Shown here: piece after piece, positions 25,044-31,994 of the stretch
Layout: every line of letters starts with the position of its first letter
Position numbering within the stretch: the stretch's first letter is position 1
IMG/VR virus record: IMGVR_UViG_3300039412_000579
Span: 1-33,418 of that record
DNA length: 33,418 nt
Direction: 5' to 3' (one strand)
DNA from: a virus
Translations under genes and position numbers: made by a program
Notes under the pieces: generated by a model
What the model was told of the DNA's origin: nothing
Database searches by the model: none
The model's input: only the letters and a program-made list of their open reading frames with translations

Positions 25044-25304
25044 ACCGTAAAATGAAACGGTTGCATCAATATCAACACGGTTCAATGGAGTTGCTGGCGG
25101 CGTGGAGCCCGACGGTCCGAGTGGCACTGGCGCCGTTGGCAATCTATCGAAACGACTCATACGAATGGTTGTACCGCCTTTATCCTTCAATCGTTTTGGT
25201 AAGGCAGCAACATTGTGAATAGCATGCGGTGTTCTAACCGCAAGCAATACGTCATCGACCGAAGCCTGAACTTCTGGTGGTAACGTGGTAATAGTTGTTA
25301 ACAT
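25044..25304 (-). CDS. Major capsid protein (N4-gp56 type), exon 1
   Basis: Encodes residues 1-87 of the capsid protein. ATG at 25304 with GGGAG upstream. The sequence (TLPPEVQASVDDVLLAVRTP, GTTIRMSRFDRLPTAPVPLG, TPPATPLNRVDIDATVSFYG) matches the start of N4-gp56-type capsid proteins, including the conserved G-x-T-I-x-x-x-R-x-x-x-L-P-x-A region. Without splicing the frame runs 20 more codons into the intron and stops at 24981; those residues (YRLAVVKSSLIDLEAEVALS) are intron-derived. The capsid shell would be non-functional unless the intron is removed. Confidence 0.86.
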
Positions 25305-25348
25305 GAATTCTCCCAGAAAGGGAATAGAACTATGACAATACTAATGGT

Positions 25349-25436
25349 GGCGAAACCATGTACAGCCATTGGGTAGGCGAATCCCGTACAGCCTAAAAAG
25401 ATAGAGGCGCGACTCTCCGTACAGCGCCTCTATCTT
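25349..25436 (-). terminator. Three related stem-loops between scaffold and capsid genes
   Basis: The 158-nt gap before the capsid gene holds a 13-bp perfect stem AAGATAGAGGCGC...GCGCCTCTATCTT (25398-25436) followed, leftward, by TTT, a strong intrinsic terminator or attenuator for leftward transcription. Its loop and the next 60 nt repeat one motif three times (+ strand): GGCGCGACTCTCCGTACAGC (then GCC), GGCGAATCCCGTACAGCC (25376-25393) and GGCGAAACCATGTACAGCC (25349-25367). Each is a GGC...GCC hairpin around a conserved GTACAG. An A10/T10 run (25445-25454) sits next to the scaffold stop. Confidence 0.65.
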
Positions 25437-25462
25437 AGCAATGTAAAAAAAAAATCAGCAAG

Positions 25463-26173
25463 TTATCGTTGTTTTTTTAGTTCTTCAAGTTGAGCAAGTA
25501 CTTGTGTTCTTCGTTCTTCAGACATAACACGACGATCATAATCGCCAACTCTTGCAAGGGGAGTATTGCTTGCCTGAGGTGCAGCATTAGCGCTCGACCG
25601 TGGTTTAGTTTTATTCTCTGATATCTTTTGATCTACGGCCTTATATTTATCATCAATGCCATAGTTTTTAATCATGTTATAGGCAGTCTTGCCACGAGCA
25701 TAGATATCAGGATTTGCCATCGCTGAGGCATAATCTTCTGGATGAAGCTTTGCTAACTTTTCTAGATTAGCATCAGTAACAAGATCTCTAAAACCTTCAA
25801 GAGAATTGAGCCTGATTTCTGCTGTTGTTAAAGCGTTTTTTGCATTGAATTCAGCTATTTGTTTCTTGGTTTCTTTGAGTTCTTTGGATAGTTTACTGAT
25901 GTATTTCTTAACATGTTTACCCTCAACAAGATTCTCATCATCAAAATCATATTGCTCATCAGGTTCTTGTTGTGGTGGTTTTTGTTGAGATTCTAAGGCT
26001 TTTTGTAATTCGAAGTTCTTTCTCTCTGTTTGTTCAATGCGCTCACGTATTTGTCGCCAATTAATCTTTTCCTCTGGTTCTGGAGTTTTTTCTGTAGTCT
26101 CCGGCTGTGGTGCTTGTTCCTGAACTTTAGTTTCTACTGTTTCTTCTACGGGTGTATTCGTATCGTCTAACAT
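25463..26173 (-). CDS. Capsid assembly scaffold protein
   Basis: 236 aa, immediately upstream of the capsid gene. Acidic, Pro/Glu/Gln-rich N-terminus (about 1-35 and 60-80), a long coiled-coil region (about 35-60 INWRQIRERIEQTERKNFEL and about 85-120 VKKYISKLSKELKETKKQIA), then a helical C-terminus and a basic end (QVLAQLEELKKQR). This low-complexity, helical, charged profile and the position right before the major capsid gene are typical of podovirus scaffolding proteins. The start overlaps the previous gene by 7 nt. Confidence 0.75.
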   Translation of the reverse strand: MLDDTNTPVEETVETKVQEQAPQPETTEKTPEPEEKINWRQIRERIEQTERKNFELQKALESQQKPPQQEPDEQYDFDDENLVEGKHVKKYISKLSKELKETKKQIAEFNAKNALTTAEIRLNSLEGFRDLVTDANLEKLAKLHPEDYASAMANPDIYARGKTAYNMIKNYGIDDKYKAVDQKISENKTKPRSSANAAPQASNTPLARVGDYDRRVMSEERRTQVLAQLEELKKQR

Positions 26174-26673
26174 ACTGCCTCTTTTATGGTTATAATTGCA
26201 TCTGGCTTCTCGCCATTTTCCTTCTTAACCCACGTTAGTAATTCACCTGATTCATGTAAATAAACAAATTTAGCTAAATTAGCATATTCTTTGTCTTGCA
26301 GATAATAGGGAAGATTAGCCAATATCGCACGCGCAAATTCTTCATCCGGTAATGAAAAGAGAAACTCTAGTTTTCCTGTTCTATTTACATATTTCCAACA
26401 AGACGAACGAAATTGGGGCGTAGGGCACGATTTACGTGCGAATATATAATTACGCGGTGCATTACCAAATCGTTCAATCTTGGTCATTAATACTATATAA
26501 AAGTCTTTATCTTTGTAGCCATCTTCAAGCAATGCAGCTTCAAGGGTACTATGAATCTTTTTTACAATGTCACGTTCCATAACTTTACGATATTCACGGA
26601 CATCATCTTCAGGTCCAAGGTTTTTTTGTGCATGTTCTACGAGTTGTTCACCATATGTCTTCTTTTTTGTCAT
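26167..26673 (-). CDS. Conserved-type phage protein upstream of scaffold
   Basis: 168 aa. Helical, charged N-terminus (about 1-55), then SCPTPQFRSSCWKYVNRTGK, then LEFLFSLPDEEFARAILANL, then a helical end. The 'CPTP....v.+Y....G.leFLwslPd.e' pattern is familiar from proteins encoded between portal and scaffold in podovirus-like genomes, but the function is unknown to me. A GGAT site precedes the ATG, and the gene overlaps the scaffold start. Likely an assembly or virion factor. Confidence 0.62.
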   Translation of the reverse strand: MTKKKTYGEQLVEHAQKNLGPEDDVREYRKVMERDIVKKIHSTLEAALLEDGYKDKDFYIVLMTKIERFGNAPRNYIFARKSCPTPQFRSSCWKYVNRTGKLEFLFSLPDEEFARAILANLPYYLQDKEYANLAKFVYLHESGELLTWVKKENGEKPDAIITIKEAVC

Positions 26674-26690
26674 GTAATCCTTAATGAAAT

Positions 26691-26721
26691 GCCTCCAAAG
26701 GGGAGGAAGGTCTCTGGAGGC
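26691..26721. terminator. Hairpin between accessory genes
   Basis: GCCTCCA (26691-26697) pairs with TGGAGGC (26715-26721), with an inner GAG/CTC pairing. It lies in the 66-nt gap between the DUF6496-like and 168-aa genes. No strong T-run follows in either direction, so it may be a processing or stability hairpin rather than a full terminator. Confidence 0.4.
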
Positions 26722-26739
26722 AACAAGGAGAAATAAGAA

Positions 26740-27000
26740 CTACTTCGTACCTTTGTACTTAGATTTTATCTTACGAGCTTCACTCAGAGCAATCGCTATG
26801 CCTTGTGCTTTATTAGTTACTTTAGGCCCTTTTTTAGAACCTGAATGCAACTCGCCCTCTTTGAATTCGTGCATTACTTTCTCAATCTTTCCCTTAGATT
26901 TTTTCCCCTTAGGATAAGACTTCTTCGACTTTTCTTTCTTCCAATCTTTATGTGCAGGCTCACGCATTTCTTCTTCCATAAACTTCTTAGATACTTTCAT
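26740..27000 (-). CDS. DUF6496-like small basic protein
   Basis: 86 aa, very basic and Lys-rich in the first half (KKEKSKKSYPKGKKSKGKIE). The second half VMHEFKEGELHSGSKKGPKV, then TNKAQGIAIALSEARKI, matches the short family named DUF6496 ('V.HEFK.G.L.SGS....V.n..QAIAIALSEA'). The function is unknown; size and charge suggest nucleic-acid binding. AAAGGAAGAG stands directly before the ATG. It belongs to a run of four small genes between portal and scaffold. Confidence 0.7.
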   Translation of the reverse strand: MKVSKKFMEEEMREPAHKDWKKEKSKKSYPKGKKSKGKIEKVMHEFKEGELHSGSKKGPKVTNKAQGIAIALSEARKIKSKYKGTK

Positions 27001-27014
27001 CTCTTCCTTTAAGA

Positions 27015-27034
27015 AAGGGGGGAATTCCCCCCTT
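27015..27034. terminator. Perfect G6/C6 palindrome
   Basis: AAGGGGGGAATTCCCCCCTT is a perfect 20-nt palindrome. Leftward, the TAA of the 48-aa gene overlaps it and TTTCTTAAAGGAAGAG follows, so the hairpin is followed by a weak T-tract and then the ribosome-binding site of the next gene. It is likely an attenuator between small genes. The EcoRI site in its centre is incidental. Confidence 0.5.
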
Positions 27035-27179
27035 ATTGCGCATTTGCTAAATCAGAGTACCACTCTTTTTTTATCTTATCCGAAGGAGGCTTATTAGCTT
27101 GTTGTCTATCCTTGGGGACTTTCAACAACTTATAAGCTATCTTCATAGCCTTGCGATTAGGCCTGGTAGCAGCGGGCAT
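27033..27179 (-). CDS. 48-aa basic protein
   Basis: A short ORF between the 67-aa and DUF6496-like genes: MPAATRPNRKAMKIAYKLLK, then VPKDRQQANKPPSDKIKKEW, then YSDLANAQ. Basic and helical at the N-terminus. Its start lies one base after the preceding stop codon, and its stop lies in the G6/C6 hairpin. Coupling and coding-like composition support a real gene. No family recognised. Confidence 0.6.
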   Translation of the reverse strand: MPAATRPNRKAMKIAYKLLKVPKDRQQANKPPSDKIKKEWYSDLANAQ

Positions 27180-27180
27180 A

Positions 27181-27384
27181 TTAGTACTTTCTATCAGTTT
27201 TCAACTTACCAAGATCTTTGTTGTCAGCATTAATCTGTTCCTGAACTGCAGAATAAAGATCATTAACACCCGTCATAGACGAATGATTATGTCCTAGATT
27301 CTGAACAATAACTTCAGTAGGTAGGTTGCTATCTGCACCCATATTCTCGCGAACTCTCATCTCGCCATGAAATCTTTTTGCCAT
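27181..27384 (-). CDS. Unknown 67-aa protein
   Basis: 67 aa from the ATG at 27384 (GAAAGG 6 nt upstream; a longer reading frame runs through a hairpin and lacks a site). MAKRFHGEMRVRENMGADSN, then LPTEVIVQNLGHNHSSMTGV, then NDLYSAVQEQINADNKDLGK. It looks like a small soluble protein with a central His/Asn-rich loop and a helical end. Position between portal and scaffold suggests a minor virion or assembly factor. Not recognised. Confidence 0.58.
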   Translation of the reverse strand: MAKRFHGEMRVRENMGADSNLPTEVIVQNLGHNHSSMTGVNDLYSAVQEQINADNKDLGKLKTDRKY

Positions 27385-27404
27385 TTTTAGGCCTTTCAAG
27401 TAAC

Positions 27405-27434
27405 TGCGGAAATACCTCCGCAAGGGTTAACCCT
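27405..27434. terminator. Hairpin and palindrome upstream of the 67-aa gene
   Basis: TGCGGA-AATACC-TCCGCA (27405-27422), directly followed on the + strand by the palindrome AGGGTTAACCCT (27423-27434). They occupy the short gap between the DUF5661-like and 67-aa genes. Possibly an intercistronic attenuator or processing signal. Confidence 0.4.
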
Positions 27435-27445
27435 CTAACTTGGGG

Positions 27446-27709
27446 CTAATTCTTTAGTGTCTTTGACTCAACTTTTTTTAATTGTGTATAATAATCTTCG
27501 CGCTCTTTTAAATGCGCCAAGACTATCTTTGCCGTCTTTATAGGATCATCATGAGTAACATCAGTCTTTTTATCATGACTGCCATGTTCTAACTCAACAT
27601 TAAGCCCCTTAATAAACTGTGAGAGTTTGCACTTCTTCCAGTCTATTTTTAGTTTATCGCCTATTTCTTTAGCTTCATTGGGCCGTATTGGCTTGGTTAG
27701 TTTCTTCAT
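27446..27709 (-). CDS. DUF5661-like phage protein
   Basis: 87 aa: RPNEAKEIGDKLKIDWKKCK, then LSQFIKGLNVELEHGSHDKK, then TDVTHDDPIKTAKIVLAHLK, then EREDYYTQLKKVE. It matches the small DUF5661 family ('A..IG..lgIdW.....eqf..Gl.vELEHG......TnVT.dDp..tgkIalAHL.E..dYYt.L'). The conserved ELEHG and HDDP residues are intact. Function unknown; the family occurs in phage and prophage structural regions. The start overlaps the portal gene by 35 nt. Confidence 0.78.
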   Translation of the reverse strand: MKKLTKPIRPNEAKEIGDKLKIDWKKCKLSQFIKGLNVELEHGSHDKKTDVTHDDPIKTAKIVLAHLKEREDYYTQLKKVESKTLKN

Positions 27710-29738
27710 TTTTAGGTGATTCCTTCTCTACTTGTTGTTCAGATGTGGCTATTTCACGCTCTTTTAATGAGTTCGCTAGATTAATAAGCCTCTCTAAATG
27801 ACCAAGATCTATATCATCTATCTCTTTAAGGAGCTTAACTTTATTAAGTAAGGCCAATTCATCTTCTTTGTTTGCTTCTGCTCGTCTTTCAACAGCGAGG
27901 GCTTCGTTTTCTTTGACACGAGATGCACGTTCAAGACCAAGACCACGATCGGCGATCGCTCGCGCTTTCGATAGTTCTGCTTGTGATTGTTGTAATTGTA
28001 TTTGTGCTTGTGTTTGAGCCTGCTGAATTTGCTGAGATTGCTGCTGATTATCTTGTATCTTCTTAATAAGTTCGGTCTTGTTCTGCAAGGTAGCAGCTTC
28101 AATAAGAGATTCAGTAGGAATCTCAACACCCATCTCACGCAATTGCATAAGCTGAGCAAATTGCATCTGTTTCTGAGTCTCGGTATCAAAGCCCGCTTCA
28201 ACAGAACAATGATATTTACCAAATGCTTTATTATAAAACAATGGCGCAGGCTCTTTGCCTTCAAGAAGAAGTTTTATCTTGCCCGGCGTATAGTTATTCT
28301 GAACTATTTGCATGATTCTTTCGCTTAAAAGCTTCTGTGAATAATCAAGACGATCAAAGATAGGCTGCAAGGTAACAAGACCTGCACGTTGTCGCAAGAA
28401 TGATTGATATCCAGAAGAATCACGTGAATCAACAATCTGCCCCATCAGTTCTTCAGTAATACCGGTCACTGAATAATCAAGTTTACCAAGCGTTTCAAGC
28501 ACCTGGAAGTGCGATGGGGGTACTTGTGGCGGCTGAATCTGTATCACATCGGAGACTTCATAGCCTTTCTTGATCGGAATAACGCGCCCTTGCCCTGTTT
28601 GGAATAGATGCTTAACATCAATAACGGCATTCTCTTTAAATATGAAGCCTGAATTTAGCTGAGACTCGAGTAGATCCATCGATAAGACTAGCCGTCTATT
28701 GAAAAGAAGCTGTGGATCGCGCAATGAACGACATAGGCCTTGGATCCGGCTATAAAAATAAGGGAGCATTTCATTGTAATAACCGACAACAGGAACAAAG
28801 GGAAAGCAATCAAGTCCTGTCGGCTGTGGTCCACAATAAAGGCATTTGTCTTGTACGAGGATGGCTAGATCTACCGTTGGTATTTCTTGATCAATGAGCG
28901 TTACTTGTGGATTCTCTTCAAGGAAACGATCGATATCAATATTATCTTGCTTAGTTATATCAAGTATCTCACCTGTTTGCTTATCAACAAGAAGCTTCTG
29001 TTTGCGATAGGAACGATAGTAAAATTCGTCGTAGGCTAAACGATTCTGTTGGGATTGACCAAGAGCTTCAGGCATATATTGAAAACGCCCTGAGCGGCCA
29101 ATTCCTGCTGGATTTGAGTTCATTCCCATAATCTCGGCATAATGATCGGGAAGTAAATTAGCAACAGCAGCATGAGATAGATAAGAACGACGCCATACAA
29201 ACGAACAGTCTGAGAGATCAAGTTTACGGAAGTACGGATCTATAAAGAAAGCATTAAAGGGTAAGTTGTCGACTTTAATATCGCCTGATACTGGATCTTT
29301 TGAGAAGTCTAAATAGATATGAAGAAGATTCATACCGGTTACACAAGCGCCCTGGTGAAATGCATCAGAGATTGTTTCATAGACACCTTCACGCTTAAAG
29401 ATGCCCATCAGGATCTTAGTCCATTGATCAGCAGTCTCTTGATCGCCGTTCTCCAAAGGAATAATAGTGCTTGTCTTTCTATTCTTTCGTTGGTAGCCCG
29501 AGACGGTATTACAAAGGGGTCTTACTTTATTGAAGTAGAACTGTGAGCCTTTGTTTAACTGGAGATTAGGATTAAGTTCACCTGCAAGAGAGACATCACC
29601 TGCTTCAAGCCTACAATCGATCATCGCTTCAGACCAGTAGATCTGCCATAATGATTGATTAGCAAGATAAACTGAATCAACAAACTTCTTAACAGCAGTA
29701 AAATCTTGTGGCAGTTCTTCAGGCGGTCTCATTAACAT
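27675..29738 (-). CDS. P22-type portal protein
   Basis: 687 aa, the dodecameric portal through which DNA is packaged and ejected. The N-terminal to central part has the family's landmarks (QFYFNKVRPLCNTVSGYQRK near 85, HQGACVTGMNLLHIYLDF, DNLPFNAFFIDPYFRKLDLS), then the crown-region helices VTGITEELMGQIVDSRDSSG and YQSFLRQRAGLVTLQPIFDR. The C-terminal ~130 residues are a long Gln/Glu/Lys-rich helix and coiled coil (QQQSQQIQQAQTQAQIQLQQ), which probably extends as a barrel. Downstream of terminase and upstream of scaffold, the standard order. Confidence 0.88.
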   Translation of the reverse strand: MLMRPPEELPQDFTAVKKFVDSVYLANQSLWQIYWSEAMIDCRLEAGDVSLAGELNPNLQLNKGSQFYFNKVRPLCNTVSGYQRKNRKTSTIIPLENGDQETADQWTKILMGIFKREGVYETISDAFHQGACVTGMNLLHIYLDFSKDPVSGDIKVDNLPFNAFFIDPYFRKLDLSDCSFVWRRSYLSHAAVANLLPDHYAEIMGMNSNPAGIGRSGRFQYMPEALGQSQQNRLAYDEFYYRSYRKQKLLVDKQTGEILDITKQDNIDIDRFLEENPQVTLIDQEIPTVDLAILVQDKCLYCGPQPTGLDCFPFVPVVGYYNEMLPYFYSRIQGLCRSLRDPQLLFNRRLVLSMDLLESQLNSGFIFKENAVIDVKHLFQTGQGRVIPIKKGYEVSDVIQIQPPQVPPSHFQVLETLGKLDYSVTGITEELMGQIVDSRDSSGYQSFLRQRAGLVTLQPIFDRLDYSQKLLSERIMQIVQNNYTPGKIKLLLEGKEPAPLFYNKAFGKYHCSVEAGFDTETQKQMQFAQLMQLREMGVEIPTESLIEAATLQNKTELIKKIQDNQQQSQQIQQAQTQAQIQLQQSQAELSKARAIADRGLGLERASRVKENEALAVERRAEANKEDELALLNKVKLLKEIDDIDLGHLERLINLANSLKEREIATSEQQVEKESPKNEETNQANTAQ

Positions 29739-29777
29739 AGTTAATCCCTTTTCTTAACACGTAGCATGTTTGAGCCG

Positions 29778-29807
29778 ATTCTAGTGCAAAAAAAAGAATT
29801 TCAACAA
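29778..29807 (-). promoter_or_regulatory. Possible promoter before the portal gene
   Basis: In the 72-nt gap after the terminase gene, leftward TTGTTG (29802-29807), an 18-nt spacer and TAGAAT (29778-29783) form a weak sigma-70-like promoter. A T8 run lies in the spacer. No stronger candidate is visible; the gap may be read through instead. Confidence 0.28.
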
Positions 29808-29810
29808 GTT

Positions 29811-31994
29811 CTATCGTACAAATCTATCCCATGGATTTGATTCAACAAAAAGAGGATTGAGCATAGTTCTTCCTCCATAGAGTGCTTCTTTCTTTATCTG
29901 ATCGAACTTCTCTGCAGTTAATCCTTGCTTACAAAGTGGAATTGCCTGACAAAGATATTTGACGGAATCGCAGTTATGGACAATAGCACCATTTGCTAAT
30001 GAGAAATGACCAACACCTGGTACCGAAATATCCCAAACATCTTCATGATCCGGCAGAGTTTTTACGCTTTCTATAATGCATTGCTTTACAATTGGGATGA
30101 CAGTATTTCTGGGTATGCCCATTTTTTCTAATAAGGCAGCTGAACTCTTTATTGCAATACAAACAATTTCTCGGTTCTCTTCTCCATATTGTCCAATTAG
30201 CTGTCCGTTGAGCATGTCTCGAATGCCATATTTTTCCTGCCTCTGATCCATGCCACTCTGCTGCTCTATCTCTAGCTTTTTGGCTAAAAACTCTATTAAT
30301 TGGTTTGTGATATGTTTTGCGATGGTCTGCTCTTGGTAAGCATTCAATATTGTATAAGCAGTTGTTAATGGAACAATGATCTCGGTGGTGTATTTCACAA
30401 TCTTTTGGTATTTCTCCAAAAGCGAATCTCCATACGTCTCTATGCAAGAGAGATCCACCTTTTGAAAAGTATTTTTCATTTGGATAAATTCTGTACAGAT
30501 ACCCATTAAAATATTGAGTCCCTGCATCAAGCTCGATTGGATCTTGATATAATTCGTTAGGCTTTCTGATGACTTCCACCCGTTCTCCGTTAAGAATAAA
30601 TGATCCGGCGTGCATTTCACTGTTGTACCGTCTACAAATACAACTTCCACAATATTCGCATTTATTCTTGTTTTCTGTGCTTTCCGACATTTATACCATC
30701 CTTGTAATGTTAATACTTCATCATTATCTTCTATTAACATTATCTGACGCATTCCGTTACGCGTCAAGACTAAAGTATCTCCAGTAAAACAAAAATTACT
30801 GCTCCAATCGTGAACGGGCTTATCTGAGTAACACTGCTTATCATCATTCCACTCTCGGTGGTAAAATTCCATTGCCTCTACTAATCTCTTACATCTTCTT
30901 TCATCAATAACAAAGCGAGGGAAGTGAGTCATGACGTTTTCGATAGCATTCTCTATACGAACCTGCGGAAGTACTTCAAAGTCTAAACCTAGTTGTGCTG
31001 CTTTCTCGAATCGAGATATAGCACCATCACCAAACTCTCTAACGGCAAGATCATGAGGACCAAAGTGAGTTCCATAAAGGTAAGGCTTTTCTCGTATTGT
31101 CTTCACATAATGATCAAGTCCCATACCACTTGAAGCATAGCAATCTATAATGCGTATTGAATTACCTTCTGAGGAGATCTGAAAGAAGAGAATAACACAA
31201 AGATCACGAACACCAATATCCCATGCTGTGTAGGTAAGCATGGAAGGGTCCCAGGGAACATGGGATATTTGGTTGTTCTCACGTATTTGATCTACAAGAC
31301 GACCATATATAGATCCTTCGATACCACGTGAGAAACTGCATTCATACTCTTGAGCATAAAGCTCTGCAGACATCTGTGCCTTTTCAAGCTCAAGTATCTC
31401 TGCAGGAATATGTTTTATATCTGAGGTTTTTTTGATATAAACAAACCAATCTTTGAGATTAGAAGCTACATTAAAAAGCTGATAACAATGATTACGGCTA
31501 TAAGGAGTCGTTATCATCAATATCCAACCACCATTATTTGCTAAGATAGGTCGTGCAAAGTCATAAGCTTTTGGATTGCAACGACTCCATTCTGAAAAGA
31601 TAATTGCATAAGGATTACGACCAACAATAGAAGTATCATAAGAATCTGCACCAATGATCTGTATTTGAGAATCATTCTTGAAACAGATCTTCATCTCAGA
31701 GTGATTAATGTTCTTGATGACTTCTTTAGGGATATAATCAAGAAGTTTTTTACCATCTGTTGTAATACAATCCCAGATAACACGGCGCCCTTGCTGAAAG
31801 GTTGGCAGAGCATACAGGATAGAACAAGTCTTAGCCATTGCTTGATGTATACAGAGATTGAAAGCGCAGATATCTTTCCCTGAACGGCGCGGAAGAATTG
31901 CTAATACTTTTCGATAGCCTTGCTTAGCAATAGCATCCCATATTGGTATTTGATAATCACGTAGTTTGAAGTCATTGATATCAATCGCATCCAT
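29811..31994 (-). CDS. terL: Terminase large subunit, interrupted by an in-frame intein
   Basis: 727-aa precursor; after intein removal (273 aa) the mature packaging motor is 454 aa, a normal TerL size. The ATPase has Walker A LPRRSGKD (34-41), Walker B AIIFSE (130-135) and coupling motif ITTP (161-164). The RNase H-like nuclease has AWDIG (Asp259), IIDCYASSG (Asp284) and, after splicing, HDWSSNF-CDSVKYL with the third acidic residue (Asp676). The intein lies between F401 and C675, in the most conserved nuclease motif, so an unspliced protein cannot complete the active site. The start overlaps the previous gene by 14 nt. Confidence 0.93.
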   Translation of the reverse strand: MDAIDINDFKLRDYQIPIWDAIAKQGYRKVLAILPRRSGKDICAFNLCIHQAMAKTCSILYALPTFQQGRRVIWDCITTDGKKLLDYIPKEVIKNINHSEMKICFKNDSQIQIIGADSYDTSIVGRNPYAIIFSEWSRCNPKAYDFARPILANNGGWILMITTPYSRNHCYQLFNVASNLKDWFVYIKKTSDIKHIPAEILELEKAQMSAELYAQEYECSFSRGIEGSIYGRLVDQIRENNQISHVPWDPSMLTYTAWDIGVRDLCVILFFQISSEGNSIRIIDCYASSGMGLDHYVKTIREKPYLYGTHFGPHDLAVREFGDGAISRFEKAAQLGLDFEVLPQVRIENAIENVMTHFPRFVIDERRCKRLVEAMEFYHREWNDDKQCYSDKPVHDWSSNFCFTGDTLVLTRNGMRQIMLIEDNDEVLTLQGWYKCRKAQKTRINANIVEVVFVDGTTVKCTPDHLFLTENGWKSSESLTNYIKIQSSLMQGLNILMGICTEFIQMKNTFQKVDLSCIETYGDSLLEKYQKIVKYTTEIIVPLTTAYTILNAYQEQTIAKHITNQLIEFLAKKLEIEQQSGMDQRQEKYGIRDMLNGQLIGQYGEENREIVCIAIKSSAALLEKMGIPRNTVIPIVKQCIIESVKTLPDHEDVWDISVPGVGHFSLANGAIVHNCDSVKYLCQAIPLCKQGLTAEKFDQIKKEALYGGRTMLNPLFVESNPWDRFVR
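29973..30791 (-). mobile_element. TerL intein, splicing-competent, 273 aa
   Basis: In-frame intein at residues 402-674. Block A is CFTGDTLVLT with catalytic Cys402. Block B is GTTVKCTPDHLFLT with the T-x-x-H pair (T462, H465). Block F is VWDISVPGVGHFSLANG. Block G is AIVHN with penultimate His673 and terminal Asn674. The +1 residue is Cys675. All residues needed for class 1 splicing are present. Between blocks B and F the intein frame carries about 170 residues with no homing-endonuclease motif. In a different frame the same DNA encodes a complete HNH endonuclease (30043-30690). Confidence 0.92.
30043..30690 (-). CDS. HNH homing endonuclease nested out-of-frame in the TerL intein
   Basis: 215 aa, entirely inside the intein DNA but in another frame on the same strand. 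It has its own start: AAGGA at 30699-30703, 8 nt before ATG at 30690. Residues 63-128 form an HNH_3-type nuclease: NGYLYRIYPNEKYF, LLHRDVWRFAFGEIPKD, CEIHHRDHCSINNCLYNIEC (His101/102, Asn110 and nearby), and ADHRKTYH. The N-terminus has CEYCGSCIC. The C-terminus (176-201) is a zinc knuckle, NCLYCNKEFSC...KYCHPNCK, with a basic tail. It starts 101 nt inside the intein and ends 70 nt before the end of the intein. It would cut intein-less terL alleles and spread the intein. Confidence 0.88.
   Translation of the reverse strand: MSESTENKNKCEYCGSCICRRYNSEMHAGSFILNGERVEVIRKPNELYQDPIELDAGTQYFNGYLYRIYPNEKYFSKGGSLLHRDVWRFAFGEIPKDCEIHHRDHCSINNCLYNIECLPRADHRKTYHKPINRVFSQKARDRAAEWHGSEAGKIWHSRHAQRTANWTIWRREPRNCLYCNKEFSCLIRKNGHTQKYCHPNCKAMHYRKRKNSAGS

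Noticed and set aside
28712-28897. + strand ORF opposite the portal gene
   Set aside because: Shadow of the portal coding sequence with no initiation signal or recognisable product.
29973-30791. Intein middle as a LAGLIDADG or in-frame HNH endonuclease
   Set aside because: No such motif is present in the intein frame. The HNH signature appears only in the other frame.
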